Counted from the first letter of the stretch, positions 31,980 to 42,231 are shown. The stretch: DNA of 64,000 bases from Epidermidibacterium keratini (GCF_009834025.1 NZ_CP047156.1:3494067-3558066), one strand, 5' to 3'. A program made the numbers and translations. The notes: generated from the letters alone by a model not told the origin.

Positions 31980-33289
31980 GCGGCGCGACGTTGATCGTTG
32001 CCGACGCGGTGCTCACCGTCGATGACTCGCGGCGAGTGGTGCAACCGGGCGGCGTACTCGTCGAGGACGGTGCGATTGCGGCGGTCGGTGACCCGGATTC
32101 CTTGAACAGCAGCGGTGTTGAGGTGATTGAAGCCCCGGGCTGCGTCGTCATGCCGGGGTGGATCAACACCCATGCGCATCTAGCGATGAACGTCTTCCGC
32201 GGGCTCACCGACGACGTCACGCTCGAGGAGTTCCTCGAGCGGCTCATGGCGGCCGAGTTCCAGGCGTTGAGCCCGCAGATGGTCGAGTCCGGAGTGCGCG
32301 CGGCGCTGGCCGAGAGCATCCGCGGCGGCGTGACCAGCGTGCTCGACATGTACTTCTACCCGCAGGTGGCGCGAGATGTCGCTGCGGCGGCGGGGTTCCG
32401 GCTCTTCAACGGCACCACGTTCGTCGGCGACCGCGATCCGGACGGTACGCCGTTTGATGAACTCCTTGCGCGCGCCGAAGAGGAGTGTGCCCAGGTTGCG
32501 GCGGCCGGGGGTACGCCGTGGCTCATGCCGCATTCGGCGTACACACTCAGCACCGACCAGCTCGTGCAGATCGCCGACGTAGCAGCGCGAACCGGTGCCC
32601 GGATCCATACCCACTGCGCGGAGTCACCCGGCGAGATGGCGCTGTGCGAGGCGCAACACGGGAAGCGACCGCTCGCCGTACTCGATGACGCTGGTCTCGT
32701 CGGCCCGGGCACGGTCTTGGCGCACATGGCTCAGACCTCCGCCGCGGAGATTCCGCTGCTTGCCGAACGCGGCACGGCAGTCGCGCACTGTCCGGCCTCC
32801 AACTTGAAGCTTGCCTGCGGGATCGCACCTATTGCTGAGATGTTGGCTGGCGGCGTACTCGTCGGGCTCGGCACCGACGGAGCGGCGTCCGCAGGCTCGC
32901 TCGACCTGCAGCAGTCCGCCCGGCTGGCCGCGTTGTTGGCTAAGGGCGTCACTCGCGATCCGCTGCAGATTCCAGCTATGGAAGCGATCGCGCTGGGCAC
33001 CCGACACTCAGCGCAGGCGCTCGGTCGCGACGACCTCGGTGTGCTGCGACCGGGAGCGCGCGCCGACCTGCAGATCATCGACGTGGGTGGCTGGAGTACG
33101 TCGCCGCGCCATGATCCCGCGGCGCAGATCATCTACAGCGCGACCGCGAACGATGTGCGCCACGTGATGATCGACGGTCGATTCGTGCTGCGTGACGGCG
33201 TACTGCTCACCATTGATGCCGAGCAAGCCCGTGCCGATCTCGAGATGGCCGCCGCTGACGCTCGGGAGGCCGTGTCGAGGCTCGTATGA
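31976..33289 (+). CDS. Amidohydrolase, MTA/SAH (5'-deoxyadenosine) deaminase-like
   Basis: 437 aa. Metal-dependent amidohydrolase of the ATZ/TRZ-MtaD group: NTHAHLAMNVFRGLTDD supplies two metal His, RIHTHCAESPGE and VLAHMAQ further ligands, and VGLGTDGAASAGSLDL the catalytic Asp. Such enzymes deaminate methylthioadenosine, S-adenosylhomocysteine or 5'-deoxyadenosine. The overlap with the upstream phosphorylase supports a role in recycling radical-SAM and polyamine by-products; guanine or triazine deamination is less likely. Confidence 0.82.
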   Translation: MSGATLIVADAVLTVDDSRRVVQPGGVLVEDGAIAAVGDPDSLNSSGVEVIEAPGCVVMPGWINTHAHLAMNVFRGLTDDVTLEEFLERLMAAEFQALSPQMVESGVRAALAESIRGGVTSVLDMYFYPQVARDVAAAAGFRLFNGTTFVGDRDPDGTPFDELLARAEEECAQVAAAGGTPWLMPHSAYTLSTDQLVQIADVAARTGARIHTHCAESPGEMALCEAQHGKRPLAVLDDAGLVGPGTVLAHMAQTSAAEIPLLAERGTAVAHCPASNLKLACGIAPIAEMLAGGVLVGLGTDGAASAGSLDLQQSARLAALLAKGVTRDPLQIPAMEAIALGTRHSAQALGRDDLGVLRPGARADLQIIDVGGWSTSPRHDPAAQIIYSATANDVRHVMIDGRFVLRDGVLLTIDAEQARADLEMAAADAREAVSRLV

Positions 33290-33308
33290 CACGCGTGGCT
33301 GACGAGCC

Positions 33309-33926
33309 TTAGACATCGGAGCTGGCGCCGTAGGCGGCAACAAGCTCGGAGCCGATCCTTGCAAGTTCCCGTCGCACGTCCCTCGGGCTCACAATCTCGA
33401 TCGAGCTGCCCCACCCAGCGAGCTGCTCCGCGAGCGAGGTCGCGGAGTGGGCCGCGACGCTGACGCGCACCCCATGATCCTCATCATCGACGACCTCCAG
33501 GTGCCGTCCGAACTGGCGACGCAACACCCACAGCAGCGCGCGCGGGATGACCACGACAGCAGTGACCGACGATCGACGTGCTTCGACCTCATGCACCACC
33601 TGCTCCCACGCAGTGGCCAGATCGAAGTCTTCCGGGCGCACGGCAGGGTGAGCGGTGAGCTCAAGGTCGCGGATTCGGTCGAGTCGATAGGTCTTCTGCT
33701 CCGAGCCGCTGAGGGCGATCAGGTACCAGACGCGATCTTTGACGACCAGGCCGAGCGGCGCGACGGTTCGTGTCGTACGCACTCGATCGCGCCCTCCATA
33801 GGCGAACCGGACCTGGACCCGGTCCACGATCGCCTGCTGAAGGTCGTCGGCACAACCGCGGTGGCAGCCGATCCGTTCGGCAACCTGCTGGGTCTGATGT
33901 ACAGCCCGCACTTCTTGGAAGGGCAT
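33309..33926 (-). pseudogene. WYL-domain regulator lacking its N-terminal HTH (probable remnant)
   Basis: 205 aa. It begins a few residues before the WYL domain (RVQVRFAYGG, VAPLGLVVKDRVWYLIALSG, KTYRLDRIRDLEL) and has the normal C-terminal WCX region. YafY-type regulators are about 320 aa with a winged HTH first; about 110-120 N-terminal residues are absent here. The 90 bp upstream hold no HTH coding but contain a 21-bp tandem repeat. It may be a decayed gene, or a short WYL-only ligand sensor. Confidence 0.6.
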
Positions 33927-33964
33927 TCCGCAGCCGACTAACTGACCGCCGCGCGAGTTTCTCT

Positions 33965-34015
33965 CGGATCGGCGGGATTAACGTTCGGATCGGTGGGATT
34001 AACGTTCGGATCGGG
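33965..34015. repeat. 21-bp tandem repeat, about 2.4 copies
   Basis: Units at 33965-33985 and 33986-34006 (CGGATCGGCGGGATTAACGTT, the second with T for C at position 9 of the unit) are followed by a partial third copy. They lie just after the IclR-type gene's stop and upstream of the truncated WYL gene. Not CRISPR-like: there are no spacers. Confidence 0.8.
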
Positions 34016-34016
34016 G

Positions 34017-34751
34017 TTAGAGCTTTCGCTCGAGCTCGGCTGCGGCGTTGAGCAGCGGGCGAGAGAGTCGGGTACCGGGGGAGCGGCCGATGCGCTCAGC
34101 GGGACCGGAGATCGACAGCGCGGCGATCACCTTGCCGCGGCGGTCGCGCACCGGCGCGGAGATCGAGGCGACACCCGGCTCGCGTTCGGCGATGCTCGCA
34201 GACCAGCCGCGGCGGCGTACCCCGGCGATCGTGCGCGGCGAGAACGCCGAGTCGGCCAGCACCGAACGCAGGTCTTCATCGTCGCTCCAGGCGATAAGCA
34301 CGTGCGCAGCCGATCCGGCCTTCATCGACAGCCGAGCGCCAATCGGCACGGTGTCGCGCAATCCGCTTGAGCGCTCGGATGCCGCGACGCAGATGCGGGC
34401 GTCGTCCTCGCGCACAAACAGCTGCGCGCTCTCACCGGTCAGATCGCGCAGCTTGCGCAGGATGACCATCGAGGAGTCGACCAGCGGATCACGCGCGAAC
34501 GCCGCAAGCTCAAGGATCGCCGGACCCACGACCCAACGGCTCTGGTTGTCGCGGCGCAGAACCCGGTGGGCCTCCAACGCCGAGGCGATCCGGTGTGCGG
34601 TCGCTCGCGGCAGCCCGAGCTCATCGACAAGCTCAGCGAGCGAGCGAGGGGTGCGCGCGCAGCACTCCACGATCGCGACGGCTTTGTCCAGTACGCCGAT
34701 TCCAGTGGAGGTGTCCACGACTTGTCCGTTCTTCTCAGTTGCTGAGACCAT
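34017..34751 (-). CDS. ndgR: IclR-family regulator NdgR/AreB-like
   Basis: 244 aa from the ATG at 34751. Winged HTH ([36 protein letters not shown]) followed by the IclR effector domain ([53 protein letters not shown]). These blocks closely match what I recall of Streptomyces NdgR/AreB, which lies divergent from leuCD and regulates leucine synthesis and other amino-acid genes. The same arrangement occurs here, so leuCD is the likely target. Confidence 0.88.
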   Translation of the reverse strand: MVSATEKNGQVVDTSTGIGVLDKAVAIVECCARTPRSLAELVDELGLPRATAHRIASALEAHRVLRRDNQSRWVVGPAILELAAFARDPLVDSSMVILRKLRDLTGESAQLFVREDDARICVAASERSSGLRDTVPIGARLSMKAGSAAHVLIAWSDDEDLRSVLADSAFSPRTIAGVRRRGWSASIAEREPGVASISAPVRDRRGKVIAALSISGPAERIGRSPGTRLSRPLLNAAAELERKL

Positions 34752-34849
34752 GTGCGGCCGCTCCGCCGAACCGGAGTAGAATCCCAATCGGCGGAACTTT
34801 CTCTCATAATATGGGACCGCCCGAGAAGTTTCTACCTGGGAGGCACGCG
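34752..34849. promoter_or_regulatory. Divergent ndgR-leuC control region
   Basis: An inverted repeat CCGCCGA-N18-TCGGCGG spans 34763-34794 and overlaps a -10-like TAGAAT (34777-34782) pointing to leuC; a second -10-like CATAAT lies at 34805-34810. GGGAGG (34838-34843) is the leuC ribosome site. The repeat is a reasonable NdgR operator candidate. Confidence 0.45.
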
Positions 34850-36253
34850 ATGGGCACAACCCTCGCTGAGAAGGTCTGGGACGACCACGTCGTACGACGC
34901 GTGGACGGCGAGCCCGACCTGCTGTACATCGACCTGCACCTGGTCCACGAAGTGACCAGCCCGCAGGCGTTCGACGGGCTGCGAGACGCGGGCCGGCCAG
35001 TACGCCGCCCCGACCTCACGCTCGCGACCGAAGACCACAACGTCCCCACCACGGACGTCGACAAGCCCATTGCCGACCCGGTGTCGCGGCTACAGGTGGA
35101 CACCCTGCGCCAGAACTGCGAGGAGTTCGGCGTACCCATCTACCCGATGGGCGATGACAACCAGGGCATCGTGCACGTGATCGGCCCGCAGCTTGGTCTC
35201 ACCCAGCCGGGAACGACCGTGGTCTGCGGTGACAGCCACACGTCCACGCATGGCGCGTTCGGCGCACTGGCGTTCGGCATCGGCACCAGCGAGGTGGAGC
35301 AGGTCCTCGCGACCCAGACCTTGCCGCTGCGTCCGTTTAAGACGATGTCGGTGACCGTCAACGGCACGCTCGGTGAGGACGTCACGGCCAAGGACGTGAT
35401 CCTCGCCGTGATCGCCCAGATCGGCACCGGCGGCGGACAGGGCTACGTGATCGAGTACCGCGGTGAGGCCATCGAGAAGCTGTCGATGGAAGCGCGCATG
35501 ACGATCTGCAACATGTCCATCGAAGCCGGCGCGCGCGCCGGAATGATCGCCCCGGACGAGACGACGTTCGAGTTCCTCAAGGGCCGCGAGCGTGCGCCGC
35601 AGGGCCAGGACTGGGACGCGGCGGTCGAGTACTGGCGCACCCTGCGCACCGACGACGACGCCACCTTCGACAAGGAGGTCACGCTCGATGCCGATGCGCT
35701 GACGCCATTTGTCACCTGGGGCACCAACCCAGGACAGGGCTCCCCGCTTGGCGAGTCGGTTCCGGTTCCGGATGAGATCGCCGATCCCGACGCCCGTGGC
35801 GCGGCCGAGAAGGCGCTTGCCTACATGGATCTGCGGCCCGGTGTTCCGCTGCGCGAGATCAAGATCGACACCGTCTTCGTCGGTTCGTGCACGAACGGCC
35901 GGATGGAAGACCTGCGTGCTGCCGCCGAGATCATCAAGGGCCGGCAGGTGGCAGACAGCGTCCGGATGCTCATCGTCCCCGGGTCGATGAAGGTCAAGCA
36001 GCAGGCCGAGGCTGAGGGTCTGGACAAGGTCTTCACCGCAGCCGGTGCCGAATGGCGATCGGCCGGATGCTCGATGTGCCTCGGGATGAACCCCGACCAG
36101 CTGGCACCCGGCGAACGCTCGGCGTCGACCTCCAATCGCAACTTCGAGGGCCGGCAGGGCAAGGGCGGGCGCACGCATCTCGTCTCGCCACTGGTTGCGG
36201 CCGCCACGGCAGTGCGCGGCACGCTCTCCGCGCCCAGCGACCTGGACGACTAG
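34850..36253 (+). CDS. leuC: 3-isopropylmalate dehydratase large subunit
   Basis: 467 aa from the ATG with GGGAGG upstream; the frame is open further 5' only across the divergent regulator. Aconitase family: [34 protein letters not shown] and [12 protein letters not shown] carry the three [4Fe-4S] cysteines. It isomerises 2- to 3-isopropylmalate, and in the CimA route citramalate to methylmalate. 12 bp before leuD. Confidence 0.98.
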   Translation: MGTTLAEKVWDDHVVRRVDGEPDLLYIDLHLVHEVTSPQAFDGLRDAGRPVRRPDLTLATEDHNVPTTDVDKPIADPVSRLQVDTLRQNCEEFGVPIYPMGDDNQGIVHVIGPQLGLTQPGTTVVCGDSHTSTHGAFGALAFGIGTSEVEQVLATQTLPLRPFKTMSVTVNGTLGEDVTAKDVILAVIAQIGTGGGQGYVIEYRGEAIEKLSMEARMTICNMSIEAGARAGMIAPDETTFEFLKGRERAPQGQDWDAAVEYWRTLRTDDDATFDKEVTLDADALTPFVTWGTNPGQGSPLGESVPVPDEIADPDARGAAEKALAYMDLRPGVPLREIKIDTVFVGSCTNGRMEDLRAAAEIIKGRQVADSVRMLIVPGSMKVKQQAEAEGLDKVFTAAGAEWRSAGCSMCLGMNPDQLAPGERSASTSNRNFEGRQGKGGRTHLVSPLVAAATAVRGTLSAPSDLDD

Positions 36254-36265
36254 GAGAGAGCTGAC

Positions 36266-36895
36266 ATGCAGAAATTCACCACGCATACCGGCACAATTGC
36301 CCCGCTGCGCCGCAACAACGTCGACACCGACCAGATCATCCCGGCGGTGTATCTCAAGCGGGTCACCAAGACTGGCTTCGAGGATGGGCTTTTTGCCGCG
36401 TGGCGGGCCAACGAGAAGGACTTCGTGCTCAACCGGCCGGAGTACTCCACTGCCTCGATTCTGGTTACTGGTCCCGACTTCGGCACCGGGTCATCGCGCG
36501 AACATGCCGTGTGGGCGTTGCGAGACGGCGGATTTCGTGTCGTCATCTCGCCGCGGTTTGCTGACATCTTCCGTGGCAACTCGCTGAAGGACGGACTGCT
36601 GACCATCGTCCTGCCCGAGACGCTGACCGAGTCGCTCATGGACCTTGCCGAGGCCGAGCCGACCGCGGAGCTCACCGTCGACCTTGAGGCGCGAGTGATC
36701 CGTATTCCGGAGAACTCTGCTGCTATAGAAGGAAAGTTCGAGTCAAACGAGATCCCGTTTGAGATCGACGACTACAGCCGTTGGCGTCTGCTGGAAGGGC
36801 TCGATGACATCGGCCTCACCCTGAAAAACGGAGGCGACATCGACAAATTTGAGGCAAAGCGGCCCTCTTTCAAGCCGTCGACGACTCCGGCGTGA
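36266..36895 (+). CDS. leuD: 3-isopropylmalate dehydratase small subunit
   Basis: 209 aa. Swivelling aconitase domain: [36 protein letters not shown] and [15 protein letters not shown]. Forms the enzyme with LeuC. A strong terminator follows its stop. Confidence 0.97.
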   Translation: MQKFTTHTGTIAPLRRNNVDTDQIIPAVYLKRVTKTGFEDGLFAAWRANEKDFVLNRPEYSTASILVTGPDFGTGSSREHAVWALRDGGFRVVISPRFADIFRGNSLKDGLLTIVLPETLTESLMDLAEAEPTAELTVDLEARVIRIPENSAAIEGKFESNEIPFEIDDYSRWRLLEGLDDIGLTLKNGGDIDKFEAKRPSFKPSTTPA

Positions 36896-36931
36896 TTCTC
36901 ATCATCGGGTAGTTCGCCTGGAATACAAGGG

Positions 36932-36969
36932 AAAAAGGGGCCTAGGTGATTGAAGCCGGGCCCCTTTTT
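36932..36969. terminator. Terminator after leuD
   Basis: AAAAAGGGGCC (36932-36942) pairs with GGCCCCTTTTT (36959-36969); the loop is 16 nt and may fold further. The A-run on the left and T-run on the right allow function in both directions. Confidence 0.9.
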
Positions 36970-37068
36970 CCTTACGGTAGCGGCAAGCCAGTTGATTGAT
37001 TGGCTGCGATCGCTGAGTCGTACGGCGGCAGCGACGCCCAGAATGTCCAGTCCTGGGAGGGACGCAAG

Positions 37069-37599
37069 GTGAACAAGTCTCAACTCATCGAGGCGCTCGG
37101 AGACCGTCTCGACGGCGACAAGAGGACCGCAAAGGCCGCCGTCGACGAGCTCGTCGATCTCGTGTTCCGCGCTGTTGCCAAGGGCGAGAGCGTGTCGATC
37201 GCCGGCTTCGGCGTCTTCGAGAAGCGCATCCGTCAGCCCCGCACCGCGCGCAACCCTGCGACCGGCGAAGCGATCAAGCTGAAGAAGACCTCGGTGCCAG
37301 CGTTCCGTCCGGGCACCCAGTTCCGCGGCGTCGTCAACGGCAGCGTCAAGCTCGGTGCCGCTCCTCGTCCGGCAAAGAAGGCCGCCGCCACCAAGGCGAC
37401 TGCGGCCAAGAAGACCACGGCGGCGAAGTCTCCGGCTAAGAAGACCACTGCCAAGAAGACCACGGCCGCGAAGTCTCCGGCTAAGAAGACCACCGCAAAG
37501 AAGACCACCGCGGCTAAGGCTCCGGCCAAGAAGGCTGCGGCTAAGAAGACCACCGCAAAGAAGACGACTGCGCGCAAGGCTCCGGCCCGCAAGCGCTAG
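37069..37599 (+). CDS. hupB: HU-family nucleoid protein HupB with Lys/Ala-rich tail
   Basis: 176 aa from the GTG at 37069, preceded by GGGAGGG; an upstream in-frame extension is not coding-like. Residues 1-90 are a complete HU fold (MNKSQLIEALGDRLDGDK, ARNPATGEAIKLKKTSVPAF). Residues 100-176 are a histone-H1-like tail of PAKK/TAKK/TTAAK repeats that compact DNA and can be acetylated in mycobacterial HupB. The repeat is also visible in the DNA, so its length may vary between strains. Confidence 0.96.
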   Translation: MNKSQLIEALGDRLDGDKRTAKAAVDELVDLVFRAVAKGESVSIAGFGVFEKRIRQPRTARNPATGEAIKLKKTSVPAFRPGTQFRGVVNGSVKLGAAPRPAKKAAATKATAAKKTTAAKSPAKKTTAKKTTAAKSPAKKTTAKKTTAAKAPAKKAAAKKTTAKKTTARKAPARKR

Positions 37600-37611
37600 T
37601 TCTCACTCTGC

Positions 37612-37654
37612 AAAGATCGCCGGGGCAACCAGCTGGTTGCCCCGGCGATCTTTT
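37612..37654 (+). terminator. Terminator after hupB
   Basis: A 19-bp perfect stem (37612-37630 with 37635-37653), loop AGCT, ending in TTTT. The left side begins AAAGATCGCC, so it can also serve the convergent mutT1 gene. Confidence 0.95.
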
Positions 37655-37659
37655 ATATG

Positions 37660-38562
37660 TCAGTCTTCCGGAAGCAGGCTGGGGTAGTAGTCGGCGACAA
37701 CAATCCGGCCGTCGCGCACGCCGATCGCCCACACGCTGCCCTTCTTCGACTCGAACGGTCCGAGCTTGGCGGGGACGACTGCGCTGAGGGCCTGCTCGAT
37801 CGTGGTGCCCTGGCTGCACGCAACGACCGGCGAGGGTGCGCAGATCAATGCGCGGATCGCCTCGATGGTGCGCTCGGGCCGCTCCTCGAAATCGTTGTCA
37901 GAGAGGGCGTCTGCTGACCGAACCGGGACACCGAGCACGGCAGCAAGAGGCTCGACCGTCTGGCGGCAACGTTCCGGGCGCGCCGAGTAGACCGTGGTAG
38001 GTCCAAACGCCGGCAGGGTCTGCGCGATCGCGTCGGACTGGGCGACTCCGCGCTCGTCGAGGGGACGTGACCGGTCCGGTCCCGCCCACTCCGAGCGCGA
38101 GCCTGCGCGCCCATGCCGCACGAGCAGCAGCGAGATCCTGCTGGTGCCGACCTTCTCCCACCGGTTCAGGATCTCGACGTCGTCGGCGTACGTCAGGGCA
38201 CGTCGCGCCCGCGATGGTGACAGCCACGCGAACTCGTCTACCTCGTCGATGTCGTCGGCAGCCGGCTCGAGGTCGTTGTCATCGACGAGCGGCATCGACC
38301 AGTAGTGCACGATCTTGCGGCGGTTCTTGACGTCGTACTCGATCGTGCCCAGGCGCGCCCCGATCCGCACGGGTAGGCCGGTCTCCTCGACAACCTCGCG
38401 CATGGCGGTGAGTACGACGTTCTCGCCGCGCTCGGCCTTGCCCTTCGGTAGCGACCAGTCGTCGTACTTGGGACGATGCACCAACAGCACCAGCGGACCA
38501 CTGGGCCCGTTACGCCAGACGACCCCGCCGGCAGCGACCAGATCGGTCGACCGTGAGCTCAC
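37660..38562 (-). CDS. mutT1: MutT1-type Nudix hydrolase with histidine-phosphatase domain
   Basis: About 300 aa from a GTG at 38562, 4 nt after the ppk1 stop; a longer TTG start at 38631 would overlap ppk1. The Nudix box GKAERGENVVLTAMREVVEE, then TG, lies near residue 45-65; a C-terminal phosphoglycerate-mutase-like domain begins LLLVRHGRAGSRSEW. Such fusions hydrolyse 8-oxo-GTP/dGTP or diadenosine polyphosphates in mycobacteria. The second catalytic His region of the phosphatase reads CSQGTTIEQ, i.e. His replaced by Gln or absent, as I recall also for MutT1 homologues. Confidence 0.88.
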   Translation of the reverse strand: MSSRSTDLVAAGGVVWRNGPSGPLVLLVHRPKYDDWSLPKGKAERGENVVLTAMREVVEETGLPVRIGARLGTIEYDVKNRRKIVHYWSMPLVDDNDLEPAADDIDEVDEFAWLSPSRARRALTYADDVEILNRWEKVGTSRISLLLVRHGRAGSRSEWAGPDRSRPLDERGVAQSDAIAQTLPAFGPTTVYSARPERCRQTVEPLAAVLGVPVRSADALSDNDFEERPERTIEAIRALICAPSPVVACSQGTTIEQALSAVVPAKLGPFESKKGSVWAIGVRDGRIVVADYYPSLLPED

Positions 38563-38566
38563 CGAC

Positions 38567-40660
38567 CTAGCCGTTTCGCGCTGCGCGGCCGGTGCGGCCG
38601 GTGGCGGCGATGGTCTCGTCCTGATAGTCAACGGTCGCGCCTCGTTCGGCGGAGTTGACCCACGAGCCGTCGGGTTGCAGGTCCCACCCGATCACGTCGT
38701 CAGCGAGCATGCGCTCGATCATCTCGCTGAGCCGGGTCTTGGACTCGGCGTCGGTGACGTTGACGGCCACCTCGACTCGACGATCGAGGTTGCGGTGCAT
38801 GAGGTCGGCGCTGCCGATGAAGACCTCCGGTTCGCCGTCGTTGCCGAAGTAGGCGATCCGCGAGTGCTCGAGAAAACGCCCGACAATGGATCTGACGCGG
38901 ATGTTTTCCGACAGCCCAGCGACTCCTGGCCGCACTGAGCAGTTGGTGCGGATGATCAGGCCGATCTCGACGCCGGCGCCCGAGGCCTCGTAGAGCGAAT
39001 CGATGATGCGCTCGTCGACGATGTGGTTGGTCTTGATGAAGATCTGCGCCGGGCGTCCCGCCCTCGCGAGGTCGGCTTCGCGCTCGATCCGCTTGAGCAG
39101 TCCGTCGCGGATCCCGTGGGGCGCAACGAGAAGGCGGCGGTAGTCGCGTTGCCCTGAGTAGCCGGTCAGCACGTTGAAGAGGTCGGTCAGGTCGGCACCC
39201 ACGGCGGGATCTGCGGTGAGGAGGCCGAGATCCTCGTAGAGGCGTGCAGTCTTGGGGTTGTAGTTGCCAGTGCCGATATGGCAGTAACGGCGCAGCTCGC
39301 TGCCCTCCTGACGAACGACAAGCGCGGTCTTGCAGTGGGTCTTGAGCCCGACGATGCCGTAGACGACATGGACGCCCGCACGCTCCAGCGCACGTGCCCA
39401 GCTGATGTTGGCCTCCTCGTCGAAGCGCGCCTGGATCTCGACGAGCGCAACGACCTGCTTGCCTGCGGCGGCGGCATCGATCAGCGCGTGCACGATCGGC
39501 GAGTCGCCCGACGTGCGGTAGAGCGTCTGCTTGATCGCGAGCACGTGAGGGTCGGTCGCGGCCTGCTCGATGAACTTCTGCGTCGTAGTGGCAAACGAGT
39601 CATACGGGTGGTGCACGAGTACGTCGCCGGCCTGCAGCACCTCAAAGAACGACTCGCCCTTGGCAAGGGGCGCCGGCGTTGCCGGGACGAACGGGCGGTC
39701 CTTGAGCTCGGGCGCGTCGACGCCGTACAGCGCCCACAGTGACGAAAGGTCAAGCAGGCCGTCGATCTTGAAGACATCGTCGTACCCGACCTCGATCTCG
39801 CGCACGAGCAGGTCGAGGGTCTTCTTGTCCATCTCCTCGGTGACCTCAAGGCGGACGGCGGGACCGAAACGGCGGCGCGCGAGCTCACGTTCCAGGGCCT
39901 GCAGCAGGTCTTCGTCGCGATCCTCCTCGACGTCGAGATCGGCGTTGCGGGTGACCCGGAACGGGTGATGGTCGATGATCTCCATGCCGGGGAAGAGCTC
40001 GTCTAGATGGGCTGCTACGAGCGACTCCAACGGCAAGAACCGATCCCTGGCGACCTTGATGAACCGGTCGACGTTGTTGGGGATCTTGATGCGCGCGAAG
40101 CGCTCGTGCCCAGAGCCAGGTTCGCGCACGACGACCGCGAGGTTCAGCGACAGCCCAGATATGTATGGGAACGGGTGGGCCGGATCGACCGCGAGCGGTG
40201 TCAGGACGGGGAAGATCTGCTCGGTGAAGTACGTCGCCATGACCGACTTCTCATCGTCGCCGAGGTCGTCCCAGGCAAGGATCTCGATGCCCTCGGCGGC
40301 CAGCAGGGGTCGGACCTCGTCGAAGCAGCGGGTCTGGCGCGCGACGAGATCGCTGGTCTTCGCCGAGATCATCTCAAGCTGCTGGACCGGGGTGAGTCCG
40401 TCGGCAGCCGGGACCCGCAGCCCCATGCTCTCGCGGCGCTTGAGTCCCGCGACCCGCACCATGTAGAACTCGTCGAGGTTGCTGGCGAAGATGGCGAGAA
40501 ACTTCGCTCGCTCCAGCAGCGGGGTGTCTGGGTTCTCGGCAGAGGCCAGCACACGGGAGTTGAAGTCGAGCCACGACAGCTCACGGTTGATGAAGCGGTC
40601 GGGAGCGAGATCGGAGGCTTCGCTGTCAGCGGGTGCGGTCATGTGTTCATCGTCGCGCAT
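38567..40660 (-). CDS. ppk1: Polyphosphate kinase 1
   Basis: About 697 aa (ATG at 40660; ATG at 40642 equally possible). It builds polyphosphate from [20 protein letters not shown] begins the N domain; the autophosphorylated His is in [20 protein letters not shown] and the second catalytic His in [32 protein letters not shown] is also typical. Full length. It is upstream of mutT1 with a 4-nt gap, so both are likely one operon. Confidence 0.97.
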   Translation of the reverse strand: MRDDEHMTAPADSEASDLAPDRFINRELSWLDFNSRVLASAENPDTPLLERAKFLAIFASNLDEFYMVRVAGLKRRESMGLRVPAADGLTPVQQLEMISAKTSDLVARQTRCFDEVRPLLAAEGIEILAWDDLGDDEKSVMATYFTEQIFPVLTPLAVDPAHPFPYISGLSLNLAVVVREPGSGHERFARIKIPNNVDRFIKVARDRFLPLESLVAAHLDELFPGMEIIDHHPFRVTRNADLDVEEDRDEDLLQALERELARRRFGPAVRLEVTEEMDKKTLDLLVREIEVGYDDVFKIDGLLDLSSLWALYGVDAPELKDRPFVPATPAPLAKGESFFEVLQAGDVLVHHPYDSFATTTQKFIEQAATDPHVLAIKQTLYRTSGDSPIVHALIDAAAAGKQVVALVEIQARFDEEANISWARALERAGVHVVYGIVGLKTHCKTALVVRQEGSELRRYCHIGTGNYNPKTARLYEDLGLLTADPAVGADLTDLFNVLTGYSGQRDYRRLLVAPHGIRDGLLKRIEREADLARAGRPAQIFIKTNHIVDERIIDSLYEASGAGVEIGLIIRTNCSVRPGVAGLSENIRVRSIVGRFLEHSRIAYFGNDGEPEVFIGSADLMHRNLDRRVEVAVNVTDAESKTRLSEMIERMLADDVIGWDLQPDGSWVNSAERGATVDYQDETIAATGRTGRAARNG

Positions 40661-40709
40661 GCCCGTCGGCTCGTGCAAAACCCTCCGGCATGACGTGGCG
40701 CACCGTTAG

Positions 40710-41408
40710 CTAGGTTGCGCTGACGGCCAGCAGGCGCTCGGTATGCGGCCCGAGTCCGAGAGCGCGTGCGGCAGCGAGATCGTCTGCGGTGTCGACATCC
40801 AGCCGCAGCCGTTCAAGCTCACGGCCGATCTCGACGGCGCCCGCTGCGCGGTGAGCCGCAGCGGAGTCCCGGCCGAACCGCGGCGCGAGATCCCCGGCGC
40901 GCCAGGCGGTCAGCAGCGCCGTACCCGTCTCGTGGCGATCGGCAACGAACGCGCTGCCGAGTCCGTCTGCCAAAGCCAGCGCGGCGTCGAGGTCGGTGCC
41001 GCGAAGTGCGGGGAGGTCTCCAGTGAGCGCGGCGACCGGCCGGTCAGCCCCGGCGTACGCCGCTCCGAGCAGCAACGCCGCATTGAGGCGGGCGAAGCCC
41101 GGCGCCTGCTGCATCGGTTCTTGTTCGTCGACCACCTCGGCGCCGACTTCCCTTCCGTGCGCGGCAAACTCGGCGTCATCGGTGACCACCAGGCAGTGGC
41201 CAACCAGCTTCGCCGCCGACACCGCGCGCAACGTGTCGAGGGCAAACGCGGCAGCCAGCTCGCCGGCCGACTGCTGGCCAAGCCCCAACGACGTCGCGAG
41301 CCGGGTCTTGGCGGCGGTACGCCGTTTGACCGGCAGCACGACCGCCCATCGGCCAGCTGCCGGTCCTGGCGTCGATACGCGAGACGTGTCAAGCATTACG
41401 GCCATCAT
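40710..41408 (-). CDS. fbiD: 2-phospho-L-lactate / phosphoenolpyruvate guanylyltransferase
   Basis: About 232 aa (start ATG 41408 or 41405). CofC/FbiD activates phosphoenolpyruvate or phospholactate with GTP in coenzyme F420 synthesis. Seen: WAVVLPVKRRTAAKTRLA (nucleotide-binding Lys/Arg), VALTGDLPALRGTDLDAAL (metal Asp) and FVADRHETGTALL. Neighbours ppk1 and mutT1 match the mycobacterial order around Rv2983. Divergent from plsC. Confidence 0.9.
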   Translation of the reverse strand: MMAVMLDTSRVSTPGPAAGRWAVVLPVKRRTAAKTRLATSLGLGQQSAGELAAAFALDTLRAVSAAKLVGHCLVVTDDAEFAAHGREVGAEVVDEQEPMQQAPGFARLNAALLLGAAYAGADRPVAALTGDLPALRGTDLDAALALADGLGSAFVADRHETGTALLTAWRAGDLAPRFGRDSAAAHRAAGAVEIGRELERLRLDVDTADDLAAARALGLGPHTERLLAVSAT

Positions 41409-41475
41409 CGCAAGTGGATAAGGTGGCGTGAGCGTCGAGGGCACTCGGCGCTCACACGAGCGAAGAAGGATGCCT

Positions 41476-42231
41476 GTGACCACGTCGCCTCAGCCCCCCG
41501 CGCGCGGCCGCAAGACGCGCGGCCAGTTGACCCCGGCCCTGCGGTTCATGGTCCCGATAGTTCGCAACCTGTCGAGGGGGATCTTCAAGGAGCGGTTCGA
41601 GGGACTCGACAACATTCCGGCGCAGGGCCCGGCGATCCTGGTGCTCAACCACATCTCGGTCCTTGACCCGCTGGCAACCGCGAGCTTTGTCTACGAGGCC
41701 GGCCGGATGCCGTCGTTCATGATCAAGGACAGCGTCTTCAAGGTTCCGGTGCTCGGAAAGCTGATGATCGGTGCCCGACAGATCCCGGTCAGCCGCGGTA
41801 CGACGGCCTCCGGCGGATCGCTTGACTCGGCGGTGCAGATGCTGCGTGATGGCGGGGTCGTCGCGGTCTATCCCGAAGGCACCGTGACCCGCGATACCGG
41901 CTTCTGGCCCATGAAGGCAAAGACCGGCGTTGGCCGGATCGCGCTCGCCGTCCCCGATGTGCCGGTCGTGCCGATCGCCCAGTGGGGCGCCCATCGGGCG
42001 CTCAACTACCACACGAAGAAGCTGGATCTGCTGCCACGCAAGGAAACGTGGATCTCCGCGCTGCCGCCGATCGACACCAACGCGTATGCCGGGCGCAACA
42101 GCGCCGAGGCTGCGAGGCAGCTCACCGACGACGTGATGCGCAAGATCATGGAGCGCGTCGGGCAGATGCGCCAAGAGACCCCGCCGGCCGAGTTCTACAA
42201 CCCATCCGTTCCGCGCCCGGAGGCACCATGA
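41476..42231 (+). CDS. plsC: 1-acyl-sn-glycerol-3-phosphate acyltransferase
   Basis: 251 aa from the GTG at 41476, chosen because GAAGGA lies 5 nt before it; ATG at 41470 is the alternative, and a TAAGGT -10-like box lies at 41419. It makes phosphatidic acid. The HX4D motif is LNHISVLDP and the acyl-acceptor motif is [12 protein letters not shown]. Stop overlaps gpsA ATG (ATGA), coupling acyl transfer with glycerol-3-phosphate supply. Confidence 0.92.
   Translation: MTTSPQPPARGRKTRGQLTPALRFMVPIVRNLSRGIFKERFEGLDNIPAQGPAILVLNHISVLDPLATASFVYEAGRMPSFMIKDSVFKVPVLGKLMIGARQIPVSRGTTASGGSLDSAVQMLRDGGVVAVYPEGTVTRDTGFWPMKAKTGVGRIALAVPDVPVVPIAQWGAHRALNYHTKKLDLLPRKETWISALPPIDTNAYAGRNSAEAARQLTDDVMRKIMERVGQMRQETPPAEFYNPSVPRPEAP

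Noticed and set aside
33965-34015. Possible CRISPR array
   Set aside because: Units are directly adjacent 21-mers with no spacers and no cas genes nearby.
37400-37590. Regular DNA repeats that could be mistaken for a CRISPR or minisatellite
   Set aside because: They encode the PAKK/TAKK tail of HupB in frame and have no spacer structure.
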